Assembly: GCA_021769885.1 (NCBI GenBank)
Contig: JAETSA010000006.1
Location: forward strand, 1 to 64,000
Source of the DNA: Bacillota bacterium
GTDB lineage: Bacteria > Bacillota > Clostridia > Oscillospirales > Acutalibacteraceae
Length of the DNA stretch: 64,000 nucleotides
Direction of reading: 5' to 3'
Shown here: positions 44,067 to 52,169 of the stretch, piece by piece
How positions within the stretch are numbered: position 1 is the stretch's first letter
Layout: each line of letters starts with the position of its first letter
Translations under genes and position numbers: made by a program
The notes under the pieces: generated by a model
What the model was told of the DNA's origin: nothing
The model's database searches: none
The model's input: the letters and a program-made list of their open reading frames with translations, nothing else

Positions 44067-45152
44067 TCACCCCAAAACACACACGGAATTTACAGGGAAT
44101 TTTCCGTCGCTGTATTTTTGTGCGCCGGATTCGAAAATCCCCAAAATCCGTGTGCCGTCTGAATCGATTCCCTCTGCCATCGGCGGCAGGCGCAGGCTGT
44201 CCGTTTGCGCATTTTTCGAAAGGCTGTAAACCGGAATATCCTGATGCAAGTAGCTGACTGTGTATACAGGCTCCGACTTCGTGACGTCCGAAAAACGCAA
44301 AAGATGTGCGTCCGTATTACGCCCGTATGAAGTGCTCAAAGCGAATGTGCCGTCCGAAAGGCGCGCAAAGCCCTGCACAAGGTTTGGCGTGGTGAATGCC
44401 ATCGCAGGAATTGCGGGTGCAACAGGTGTTGCCGAAAATGCGTTTGCAAGGTCAGAAAGACGGTATGCATTACAGCGGGAAAAATGCAGCTCCGTCATAG
44501 AAATCTGCATATGGTGCGTGGCGTCTGTGCCGTACCGACCGTCGCTGTAATAGGTGTAAAATTCACCCGCATACAAAAATTCGCCGTCGCAGTTGATGTA
44601 AGAGCATTTCACGTCGGTCATCATCTGTTCGTCGAGCGTGAGCTGTGCGTCGTTCGAAAGCGTGGAAACCGTTGCCAGCGGCACACGGTATACGGCGTGG
44701 TCTTCACAAAGATACAAGTATTCTGCATCGTCCGCAACGCCGCCCACATGCCCTTTGAACGGTGTCCCGTCCGCATTTTGCAGGTGTACCGTTTTCGAAT
44801 GCGTGCCGCTTTCTGCGTCCGTAAAGCTTAAAACAGATGCATTTTCCGCGTGATAATAGGAAATGACGTGTAACTTCAGGGCTTCACAGAAGCAGTACCC
44901 TTGCGGAATATAGCCGTTTTCCGTTTCGGGGATACTGCAAAGCGGCTGATAGTTTTCGTAATCATTATCGCTTTTTATTGCACCGCGTACGCCCCTTGTA
45001 ACGGTTTCAGCGGTGTTTGCAAGGAATTTTCGGTATTCTGTTGCCGCACGCGGCGTATTCGCACCGCCGACAAAGTATCCTGCTGTGCAAAGCACAAGCG
45101 CAGAAAGCAATACAACGGTGATACCGCGCCGAACTTTTTTGTGTTTACGCAT
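44067..45152 (-). CDS. Secreted or membrane-anchored protein of unknown function
   Basis: A 361-residue protein with a basic N-terminus and one membrane helix or signal (about 10-30, ITVVLLSALVLCTAGYFVGG). The remainder shows beta-rich repeats such as GYIPQGYCFCEALKLHVISYY and GGVADDAEYLYLCEDHAVYRV, suggesting a beta-propeller. I do not recognise a named family. The ATG at 45152 follows GGGGGA at good spacing; GTG/ATG starts at 45158 and 45170 would overlap the upstream gene. It follows the sulfatase and its maturase, so it may bind or sense the same sulfated substrate. Confidence 0.6.
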   Translation of the reverse strand: MRKHKKVRRGITVVLLSALVLCTAGYFVGGANTPRAATEYRKFLANTAETVTRGVRGAIKSDNDYENYQPLCSIPETENGYIPQGYCFCEALKLHVISYYHAENASVLSFTDAESGTHSKTVHLQNADGTPFKGHVGGVADDAEYLYLCEDHAVYRVPLATVSTLSNDAQLTLDEQMMTDVKCSYINCDGEFLYAGEFYTYYSDGRYGTDATHHMQISMTELHFSRCNAYRLSDLANAFSATPVAPAIPAMAFTTPNLVQGFARLSDGTFALSTSYGRNTDAHLLRFSDVTKSEPVYTVSYLHQDIPVYSLSKNAQTDSLRLPPMAEGIDSDGTRILGIFESGAQKYSDGKFPVNSVCVLG

Positions 45153-45166
45153 TTCCATTCCCCCTG

Positions 45167-46267
45167 TCATATTGTTTTCGGCGGCTGTTCCGAAAGAAAC
45201 ACACGGAACAGCGGCAGACAGGCAGAGAAGAATTTTTGATACGCTTCGCAGTAGTCTGCACTCTGTCTTGTACGTTTACAGCCGCCTGCACGGCAAATCG
45301 GATAAAATCGGCAGGTGCGGCACCGCTCGGGCACGGGCAGACTTTCTTTTAAGAATCCCACAGCTGTTTTGCCTGTTGCCATAGCGCGAAAGTCTGTGTC
45401 GCGGATATTGCCGAGCAAATACTCGTCGGTGCAGTAAAAATCGCAGGGATAGATATTGCCGCCCGCCTCGGCGACAAATTGGTGCGAACAGTGTCCGGCT
45501 ACACCGCATTGCTCGGGCTGTTGTCCTAAAAACAGGCGCACCCAGTTGTCAAATTGGCGCACGCTCACATATTGCCCGCGCACGTAGTCCTTGACATACA
45601 GGTTGAATACGCGAATCAGGAAATCTGCATATTGCTCTGCGGTCATATACAATTCACTTTGTTCGTCGGAGTCAAACGGGCGCAGACACGGAATGAACTG
45701 CAAATACCGAAAGCCCTTGGAACGGAAATAGCGGTAAATGCGTTCGCCGTTCTCCGCACAGTAGCCCGTGAGTACGGTCAAAATATTGAACTCTGCGTGA
45801 TGCCGTTTCAGCGTTTCGGCGGCGGTCAGGATTTGATAAAACGAATTTTCGCCCGAAGGCTTTTTGCGGAATTTGTTGCCCTCGTAATCGCCGTCAAGGC
45901 TCAGTCCCGTTAAAAACTGATGTTTGGCGAGGAACGCCGCCCATTCGTCGTCGATTTTTGTGCCATTGGTTTGTATACTGTAAAAAATCGGGCTGTTTTT
46001 GCGGTTTTTCCGCTTGACGGATTCCACAAAATGCTGAAAATAGGGAAGCCCCGCAAGCGTCGGCTCACCGCCCTGAAAGGCAAATGCAACCGCACAGCCG
46101 TCGGCAAACTGCAATGCCTTTTCAATGAGTATATCGGCAGTTTCCGTTTGCATCACGCCGAAGCCGAGATGCTCCCGATGCGCGGAAACGTCTCGGTAGA
46201 AGCAGTATTCGCAGGAAAGATTGCAAAGTGACGATGCGGGTTTAATCATAATAGAAAGATTCGGCAT
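45167..46267 (-). CDS. Anaerobic sulfatase-maturating enzyme (radical SAM)
   Basis: A 366-residue radical SAM/SPASM protein. The SAM-binding cluster motif CNLSCEYC lies at residues 15-22, followed by FQGGEPTLAGL. The C-terminal SPASM region has the Cys set (CGVAGHC, YPCDFYC, CRTCRFYPICRAGGCKR) for two more Fe-S clusters. Such enzymes oxidise a Cys or Ser of sulfatases to formylglycine without oxygen. The neighbouring sulfatase has the matching Cys motif, so the pair is functionally consistent. It lies between the sulfatase and a secreted protein in one operon. Confidence 0.92.
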   Translation of the reverse strand: MPNLSIMIKPASSLCNLSCEYCFYRDVSAHREHLGFGVMQTETADILIEKALQFADGCAVAFAFQGGEPTLAGLPYFQHFVESVKRKNRKNSPIFYSIQTNGTKIDDEWAAFLAKHQFLTGLSLDGDYEGNKFRKKPSGENSFYQILTAAETLKRHHAEFNILTVLTGYCAENGERIYRYFRSKGFRYLQFIPCLRPFDSDEQSELYMTAEQYADFLIRVFNLYVKDYVRGQYVSVRQFDNWVRLFLGQQPEQCGVAGHCSHQFVAEAGGNIYPCDFYCTDEYLLGNIRDTDFRAMATGKTAVGFLKESLPVPERCRTCRFYPICRAGGCKRTRQSADYCEAYQKFFSACLPLFRVFLSEQPPKTI

Positions 46268-46293
46268 AGATACACGCTTTCCGATATAAGAAG

Positions 46294-48312
46294 TCAGTTT
46301 TTCGCGATACCGCGTCGGTTTTCTTTGAAATCCTTTTGGATTTCGTCTAATTTTTCGTGAAATTCATCCGAGATTTCGGGGTAGACGGGTGTGCGGTTGT
46401 AGTTTTCGCCGGGGTCATCCGTTAAAATATGCAGCCAATTTTTGCGGTATTTGTCAAAGAATGCGGAGTTGTCGTTCTGAATGCGGTCAAAATATTTGAA
46501 TGTGATATACTCGTTGTCGGTCAGTACATCGTATGTATAATCGGGATACTGCGCGCGCACATCCGCAGTCGGTACAGTGTATTGAATCGCTTTGATATCC
46601 TCGCGTTTCATATGAAGAATCGGATGCGCTTTTGTGTGAATCACCGTGTCCGATTTCAAAAGTGCGGTCATCGAAACGCCGTCAATCGTGCGGTCTGCGG
46701 GCAGATAATTCGTTTTGCCGTTTTCGCCTGTAATGCCGCAAAGTGAAACCAAGGTGGGGTAGAGATCCACAAGCGTGGCGGACTGTGTGCGCTTTGTGCC
46801 CGTTTTGCCGAGTGCACCGTCGGCATTATCCCAACGAATCATAAACGGCACTTTCTGCCCGCCCTCATAAGCGAGATATTTGCCGCCGCGCAGTTCATTG
46901 ACAGATCCCTCCAACGCGGGACCGTTGTCGCTTGTGAATACAATAATGGTATCCTCCAAAACGCCCAAATCTTCCATAGTGTCGAACAGTCGACCCAAAT
47001 ACGTGTCAAATTCCGTGACACAGTCCACATAAGTGCCCATACCGCTGACGCCGTCAAAATCATCGCCGGCGTATACAGGTGCGTGCGGCCACGGCGAGGT
47101 GTAGCAGGCGAAAAACGGTTTGTCGCTCTTTGCCTGCTCTGTGACCCAATCCTCAATTTCTTCGTGAATCCAGCGCGTTGCATTGGACTGGTCTTTGAGT
47201 TCATCTGTGCCGCGCGCGATGGTGTATTCGCCGTTTGCTTCGCGTACGTGGTAAAACGGCGTCATATCATTGACGTGGTGACTGCCGTAGAAATAGTCAA
47301 AGCCCTGATTGGTCGGCAGATATTCGCCGTAGTCGCCGAGATGCCATTTCCCGAACAGACCCGTGCTGTAGCCTGCGGCTTGAAAGGTTTCCGCAACGGT
47401 AATTTCATCGCCGAGCATACCGTCTGCATTGCCGCCCATTTCAATGGAATTGAAAATACGGGTAGAGGCGAACGGCGAGAACGTATCAAGCGTGGGGTAG
47501 ACCACATTGTCCGCATACCCGCGGTATGGGTAGCGACCCGTCATTGCGGCGAAGCGGGCAGGGGAGCAAACGGAATACGAGGAGTAGAAATTCTCAAAAT
47601 TCAAGCCGTTTTCCCCGATGCTGTCGATATTCGGCGTATTATAAATCGCACCGTTTAAGGAAACATCACCGTAGCCGAGGTCGTCCATTAAGATGACCAA
47701 TACGTTGGGATTCTCTTTCGTGGCGTTTTTGTCAATCTTACCGAGGTAGTCGTCCTGCCCGTCCCAAAGCCGCTCTGCATTCGGCTCGGAGCGCAGATTC
47801 ATCGTCAGTACATAGAAGATGCTTGTGCCAATCAGCAAAACACTCAAAAGTCCCGTGACTGTCTTTTTAGAGCCGTCTTTTTTAAAGGTATGCTTTGCTG
47901 TGAAAAACAGTCCCCACAGCGGGAGCGCAGTCGGCAGAATGAGCAGAAGATTCCCGAGAAGCCGTGTGCCGAAATTGCCCTCGCCCTGAAGCCAAGGATG
48001 TTCAGCAGAGTTAAACCCCGCAAGACCCGAGGTGAATGCACCGAAGCCCGCATCCGCGCCCCAAATGACATAATAGACCACCACACCGACACACGCGGCG
48101 GCGTAGCCGAACACCATAGGTGCATAAACTTTCTTTTTGATGAGTAAGCTCAGCAGAATCGCGGCGGACATCAAACAGCAATATGCCACACAAATTACGC
48201 TCACAATATTGAGTCGCACAATCCAAACTGCTAGCATCAGCCCGAAGCCGATGCACATTAAAATCAGTGGGAACACTTTTTTAGAAGTATCTAAGGTGAT
48301 TTTCTTTTTCAT
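46294..48312 (-). CDS. Membrane-anchored sulfatase, Cys type
   Basis: A 672-residue protein. Residues 1-175 contain about five membrane helices, which is unusual for a sulfatase and resembles LTA synthase topology. The extracellular domain is type I sulfatase: VLVILMDDLGYGDV (metal site), the maturation motif CSPAR with the Cys at about 249 (SVCSPARFAAMTGRYPYRG), GKWHLGD, and VFTSDNGP. It would hydrolyse sulfate esters on glycans such as mucin or host glycosaminoglycans. The ATG at 48312 follows GGGAGAGGC. The maturase gene follows 26 bases later. Confidence 0.88.
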   Translation of the reverse strand: MKKKITLDTSKKVFPLILMCIGFGLMLAVWIVRLNIVSVICVAYCCLMSAAILLSLLIKKKVYAPMVFGYAAACVGVVVYYVIWGADAGFGAFTSGLAGFNSAEHPWLQGEGNFGTRLLGNLLLILPTALPLWGLFFTAKHTFKKDGSKKTVTGLLSVLLIGTSIFYVLTMNLRSEPNAERLWDGQDDYLGKIDKNATKENPNVLVILMDDLGYGDVSLNGAIYNTPNIDSIGENGLNFENFYSSYSVCSPARFAAMTGRYPYRGYADNVVYPTLDTFSPFASTRIFNSIEMGGNADGMLGDEITVAETFQAAGYSTGLFGKWHLGDYGEYLPTNQGFDYFYGSHHVNDMTPFYHVREANGEYTIARGTDELKDQSNATRWIHEEIEDWVTEQAKSDKPFFACYTSPWPHAPVYAGDDFDGVSGMGTYVDCVTEFDTYLGRLFDTMEDLGVLEDTIIVFTSDNGPALEGSVNELRGGKYLAYEGGQKVPFMIRWDNADGALGKTGTKRTQSATLVDLYPTLVSLCGITGENGKTNYLPADRTIDGVSMTALLKSDTVIHTKAHPILHMKREDIKAIQYTVPTADVRAQYPDYTYDVLTDNEYITFKYFDRIQNDNSAFFDKYRKNWLHILTDDPGENYNRTPVYPEISDEFHEKLDEIQKDFKENRRGIAKN

Positions 48313-48391
48313 TTTGCCTCTCCCTTGCAAGATGATTTTGGACGGGGATTCGTCAGTTTACCCGAAGCATTCTAACAATACGTACAGAAGA

Positions 48392-48421
48392 ATTATACAA
48401 TATACAAGCCGTTTCCGTCAA
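48392..48421 (-). promoter_or_regulatory. Sigma-A promoter of sulfatase operon
   Basis: On the minus strand TTGACG (48421-48416), 18-base spacer, TATAAT (48397-48392), 80 bases before the start codon. Confidence 0.7.
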
Positions 48422-48450
48422 GGAATTTATGCAATTTGTTCGGACACTAA

Positions 48451-48590
48451 CCCGTAGGGGCGAACTGCGTTCGCCCGCGAAAACAAATGAAGCTTCACGG
48501 AACAACACAGAGGTTGTTCCCTACAAGTCGTAGGGGCGAACTGCGTTCGCCCGCCAAAACTCACGCAATAAAAATTGCGGTGGGGCACGC
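48451..48590. repeat. GTAGGGGCG multi-hairpin repeat cluster E
   Basis: A short cluster with two GGGGCGAACTGCGTTCGCCC cores (48457-48476 and near 48535), a GGAACAAC / GTTGTTCC hairpin (48499-48522) and an AT-rich hairpin CGCAAT / ATTGCG near 48570-48585. It begins 3 bases from the MmcQ-gene stop codon, on the side facing the sulfatase promoter. Confidence 0.8.
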
Positions 48591-48592
48591 CC

Positions 48593-48976
48593 TTATTTTT
48601 TAATTTTTTTCTCCGTCATCTGAAAGCTCCAATCCACAAGCGGAAAAACATCTTCTGCCGATAAACTGCCGTCCAACAGAATGGAAATCCAGTGCGCTTT
48701 GCTCATATGGTAAGCGGGCAAAAATCCTTGGCTTTTTAAAAGTGAACCGATGAGCAGCGGGTCACATTTCACATTCAGCACATCGACCGCACCGTCCCCC
48801 GAAAGCCCAAGCCTTACTTTCGGAACTTCCATCAGAATGGCGTACCACTTTCGGTTGGTTCTGTGGCGAAGCACTGCCGCCGTCGGCGTATTTGCCCACA
48901 GGTATTCTGCGGTTGTGCCGTAGAATTCGTCGGCATACTGTAAAATATCCTGCCTTGTCACTGCGTTTTTTGACAT
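48593..48976 (-). CDS. MmcQ/YjbR family protein
   Basis: A 127-residue cytosolic protein with the YjbR/MmcQ fold markers (ILQYADEFYGTTAEYLW, KWYAILMEVPKVRLGL, VKCDPLLIGSLLKSQGFLP, YHMSKAHWISILLDG). These are DNA-binding-like proteins of unknown role. Length is standard. It is followed closely by a repeat hairpin at its stop codon, and comes 27 bases after the nucleotidyltransferase gene. Confidence 0.9.
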   Translation of the reverse strand: MSKNAVTRQDILQYADEFYGTTAEYLWANTPTAAVLRHRTNRKWYAILMEVPKVRLGLSGDGAVDVLNVKCDPLLIGSLLKSQGFLPAYHMSKAHWISILLDGSLSAEDVFPLVDWSFQMTEKKIKK

Positions 48977-49003
48977 ACTTTGTAAAACCTTTCTTTTGTG
49001 CTG

Positions 49004-49684
49004 TCAGAATGCGCTGTTTTCTATATCGGTAATCCGTTTTTGCGCCCATAAAAACAGCATTTCGGTAGCTTCATCAAACTGTTTTTCCGTGATGGTGAGG
49101 CTTGCTTTCAGCACTTTTTCCTCATCTAAAATCTTTTGCTCGGCGGGCTGTACTGCTTTTCGCAGAGAAATTTTATCTTTACAGTAGCTGTCTGTTTGCA
49201 GAAAACAAATTGCCTGTATCACAAACCGTGCGGATTTGTAGAGCCCTTGCAAAATTTCGGGACTTTGCTCGTGAACAGCGTTGTGCACGCAGGCGTGATA
49301 AATATTGCAAACGCCGCTGTGCACCGCGCGTTGCACAGCCGTGCGGTCAATACGGTCTAACAGACTGTCTAAACTGCCTTGTATCGGTGCGGTATCATAA
49401 TAAAACTGAAATAAATCCGCAGGCTCCCAAAGCTGCAGTTCTGCTTCGCCCGAAAGAAACCCGCAGATTTTTTCACGGCAGGGGAGCGTTTCCAGCATTT
49501 CACGGTAGCGTGTGATGTCTTTCGGCTGTAATACATCTAAAATCACAACCACATCTATATCGCTTTCGTCGGTTGCTTCGTTTCTGCCGTAACTGCCCTG
49601 CAGGCCGACGAACCAAATACGGTTTCTGAAGGTTTCGGACAACGCCGCGCAAAAAATATTTAACCATTTTTGAATATCCGTCAT
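49004..49684 (-). CDS. Nucleotidyltransferase-domain protein
   Basis: A 226-residue protein. The N-terminal nucleotidyltransferase fold has GLQGSYGRNEATDESDIDVVVI (about residues 27-48; Gly-Ser and the two Asp of DxD are the catalytic site). The C-terminal ~130 residues are helical, as in HEPN or substrate-binding domains of aminoglycoside nucleotidyltransferases. It could modify an antibiotic or another small molecule, or act as an antitoxin-like enzyme. The ATG at 49684 follows GGAAGG and overlaps the end of the HHH pseudogene region. Specific function unknown. Confidence 0.78.
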   Translation of the reverse strand: MTDIQKWLNIFCAALSETFRNRIWFVGLQGSYGRNEATDESDIDVVVILDVLQPKDITRYREMLETLPCREKICGFLSGEAELQLWEPADLFQFYYDTAPIQGSLDSLLDRIDRTAVQRAVHSGVCNIYHACVHNAVHEQSPEILQGLYKSARFVIQAICFLQTDSYCKDKISLRKAVQPAEQKILDEEKVLKASLTITEKQFDEATEMLFLWAQKRITDIENSAF

Positions 49685-49688
49685 TTGC

Positions 49689-50117
49689 TTAATCCTTCCA
49701 ATTCCACCATTTGAGCTTTTCAGGGTCGTGCACTTCGTTTTCGGCGTAATATACCGCTGAGCGGTATACATACAGCGCGCACCGATCCTCCTGAAAGCCT
49801 TTTTTTATGCAGTCCAAATTATATAAATCGTTCGGGTCTTTGCCCTTTAAATCAGCAATACAGTGTATGCCGATATCTCCAGTACCTTGCAACGCCGAAA
49901 ACTTTGCATTATATACTGCGCCTTTTTCCGTGTAGCTGCGTTACAGTCTTTGACGGGCGTCAGCCCGTCTGCATCCTGTGCCTTGCTACGCGAAAAAATA
50001 CTTGTATCTAATTGTAAATTTTTCGGTGTTACAAGGTACTAGAAGGCTTTGCGCCATCCGTGCCCCGATACCGGGGATTTGTTGCAAATCACTTTGCATA
50101 GCAGGTGTTCCTTTCAT
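49689..50117 (-). pseudogene. Helix-hairpin-helix (Cdd1-like) gene split by element M4
   Basis: The 5' part encodes MKGTPAMQSDLQQIPGIG then ARMAQSLL. The 3' part encodes DIGIHCIADLKGKDPNDL, later CALYVYRSAVYYAENE and ends KLKWWNWKD. Together they match small HHH proteins of the Cdd1/pathogenicity-locus family, with IPGIG as the hairpin. Between them lie 160 bases of element M4. Removing 49879-50038 plus one CT copy gives ...CTT CTA GAT ATC GGC..., restoring one frame of about 88 residues. As it stands, the 5' part stops 17 codons into the element. Start is ATG 50117 or the better-spaced ATG 50102 (AAAGGA upstream). Confidence 0.8.
49879..50038. mobile_element. Structured interspersed element, copy M4, inserted in HHH gene
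   Basis: A 160-bp non-coding element with inverted ends (AGTACCTTGCAACGCCGAAA at left, near-complement at right) and CT on each side as a possible 2-bp target duplication. It carries hairpin a at 49952-49969 (GACGGGC-GTCA-GCCCGTC), identical in loop to M1 and M2, and a nearby CTGTGCC. Hairpin b is absent, so M4 is a shortened member. It encodes no protein and would need a transposase in trans. Confidence 0.7.
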
Positions 50118-50125
50118 AGGTCAAC

Positions 50126-50154
50126 AAAACCGCAATACAGCGTATCGCGGTTTT
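50126..50154 (-). terminator. Putative terminator of licD cassette
   Basis: Stem AAAACCGC / GCGGTTTT with a 13-base loop, 19 bases after the LicD stop codon. The U tract is short. Confidence 0.5.
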
Positions 50155-50172
50155 ATGGTGTAGTCTGTGCTT

Positions 50173-51033
50173 TTATTCTCCGAAATCCAAAATTTCGGGC
50201 GCGTGATTGATTCGCTTTTCGGGCGGGGGAATCTGCATATAGTCGCCGTAGACCTTTCGAAGCTCTTCGTCGTTATTGTGCAGCAGGTGAATGGTCGTGC
50301 TCTCGAACGGCACTTCGTCGAGCGGGAACATATCCGCCTTTTTAAACATCTTTTTGAGCGCTGTCGGCTGTCCGAAGCCCGTTATGTATTCGGTTTCTGT
50401 GTTGTTATATTTTTGCGAAGCCTTTTCGAACTGATTGAATATGCTTCGCGGGGGAATGTGCAAAAACTTCAGCCCGTAATGCGCTGTAAAGCAAACCACC
50501 GCCGCCAATTCGCCGACCAACCCTTTCAGCGGAATAATCGGATACGGCGTGCCGCAAAGATATAATAGGCGGTCCAAAAAGGTGGTGATCTTTAACTGCT
50601 TTTGGCGTTCCTTTTCGGTGGGCGCAACATTGTCAAACGGAAAAATATCCATAAAAATGCATTGTTCGTATTTTGCATTTTTGCTCATAGCCGAAACAAA
50701 TTTCGTGCCTCGCTTCATCAGCTTTACAACGCTTGAGGTGCAGTGCTTGTCCGTGCGCGGAGACATAATGAAGTATTTGTCACCAAGCTCTTTGTCGGCG
50801 ATTTGCAGAAATTTTTCGAAATCCGCACGAAGCATACCGACGTCAATATCATCGTCCCACGGAATGAATCCGCCGTGGCGCACCGCGCCGATTGCTGTGC
50901 CGAACAGCGCAAAATAGGGCAAATCATATTTCCTGCAAACTGCCTTGAAGTCGTTTAATATCTCAATGTGCACTGTGTGCAAATGCGCCAAAACCTCGGG
51001 GTCATAGGGCTTAGAAGTGTCAAAGGTTTTCAT
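50173..51033 (-). CDS. LicD family phosphotransferase
   Basis: A 286-residue LicD protein. The family signature is present: YFALFGTAIGAVRHGGFIPW followed by DDDIDVGM (catalytic Asp cluster, about residues 44-65). LicD enzymes transfer phosphocholine, or similar amino-alcohol phosphates and phosphonates, from a CDP carrier to surface glycans or teichoic acids. AGAGGAAAG precedes the ATG at 51033. The gene follows the opine-type dehydrogenase and the LicC-aminotransferase fusion, which would make and activate the group to be transferred. Confidence 0.9.
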   Translation of the reverse strand: MKTFDTSKPYDPEVLAHLHTVHIEILNDFKAVCRKYDLPYFALFGTAIGAVRHGGFIPWDDDIDVGMLRADFEKFLQIADKELGDKYFIMSPRTDKHCTSSVVKLMKRGTKFVSAMSKNAKYEQCIFMDIFPFDNVAPTEKERQKQLKITTFLDRLLYLCGTPYPIIPLKGLVGELAAVVCFTAHYGLKFLHIPPRSIFNQFEKASQKYNNTETEYITGFGQPTALKKMFKKADMFPLDEVPFESTTIHLLHNNDEELRKVYGDYMQIPPPEKRINHAPEILDFGE

Positions 51034-51043
51034 AGCTTTCCTC

Positions 51044-52159
51044 TTATTTCGTGTAGTATTCGGCAATCTCTTGTGCACTTTTGAAGCCGAAATTTTGCGG
51101 CAGGGGCAGTCCCTTTAGGTCTGCGCCGTCAAATCCGCTTTCGGTAAAATAGCGAACGCCCATAAATGCTTCATACCAACGCAGTACGCGGTCAATCGAC
51201 GGGCAATCGACGTTGGCGATTCGGCAAAAGCTTTTGATGATGCACAAGCCGTAGGGGAAATCCTCTAAAAAATACCGTGAGGTAAAATCCGGCACGAAGC
51301 CGTCGGGTGTTTCGCACATCGGCGAAAGAATGCCCTGAAACGCAGGAATATGACTGATTTTGTGCGTCATTTTTTCCACTGTATCCGATTCGTAATGGAT
51401 TTTCAGTGAAACAACCTGTGAAAGCTCTAACGGTAAGGTATTGCACAGCGTTTGCAGTTCCGCGTCGCACTGTATGAGCGTTTCGGAGGAAAGCGCATCC
51501 CATTCCGCATAAAAAAGGATGTTCCTCGGGTAGAAAACCCCCGCCGTATAGTCGCGGAACATCGCATACAGCCGCGCGGTGTGTAAAATCGGATTCGAGG
51601 GTGTCAGCGTGACTTCCAAATAATTGTGCAGTGCGTTGCACGGCATTTGCAAAAGCCCTCCGAGCATATTTGCAACCGCAGGCGTTTTTGCCTGCGGAAT
51701 GGCGGCAACAGAAATTTCCGACTTGTGGCTGAGCGCATAAACGCTTTTGCCGTATTCTTTTATACGCGCAATGCAGTGCACGCGTTGTAATCCGCAGAAT
51801 ACACAGCCTTTTTCAATCAACGGGCGGCAAACAAATTCACAGCCGCCGCTGCCGGGTACGATACAAATGACCGTGCCGACGCGAACATACGGCAAAATGC
51901 GTGCCACTGTTTTCGGCAGAGCGTTCGAGGGAACGGTGATGAAAATCAGCTCTGCATTCTGCACGATGGCGGCGTCATTTGTGATTTCTGTAAGCTCTGC
52001 CGTAAAAGATGTGTGCGCTTCGGAGTCAATCACTTCAATGGAGTGATGCCACTGTTCCGGGCGGGAGGTCAAAAGGGAAACGCGGTTTTCAGGAAATTTG
52101 GCAAGCTCACCGAGCAAAACCGTGCCGATGTTCCCGCCGCCGATAACGGTAATATTCAT
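51044..52159 (-). CDS. NAD(P)-dependent opine/octopine dehydrogenase-like protein
   Basis: A 371-residue protein with an N-terminal Rossmann motif (NITVIGGGNIGTVLLGEL, residues 2-19) and an octopine/nopaline dehydrogenase C-terminal domain (NYLEVTLTPSNPILHTARLY: the His is the catalytic residue of the family). These enzymes reductively join a 2-oxo acid to an amino group. In surface-glycan loci such enzymes make N-(carboxyalkyl)amino acid decorations. It lies 10 bases after the fusion gene and 10 bases before licD, in one operon. Confidence 0.85.
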   Translation of the reverse strand: MNITVIGGGNIGTVLLGELAKFPENRVSLLTSRPEQWHHSIEVIDSEAHTSFTAELTEITNDAAIVQNAELIFITVPSNALPKTVARILPYVRVGTVICIVPGSGGCEFVCRPLIEKGCVFCGLQRVHCIARIKEYGKSVYALSHKSEISVAAIPQAKTPAVANMLGGLLQMPCNALHNYLEVTLTPSNPILHTARLYAMFRDYTAGVFYPRNILFYAEWDALSSETLIQCDAELQTLCNTLPLELSQVVSLKIHYESDTVEKMTHKISHIPAFQGILSPMCETPDGFVPDFTSRYFLEDFPYGLCIIKSFCRIANVDCPSIDRVLRWYEAFMGVRYFTESGFDGADLKGLPLPQNFGFKSAQEIAEYYTK

Positions 52160-52169
52160 ACATACCTCT

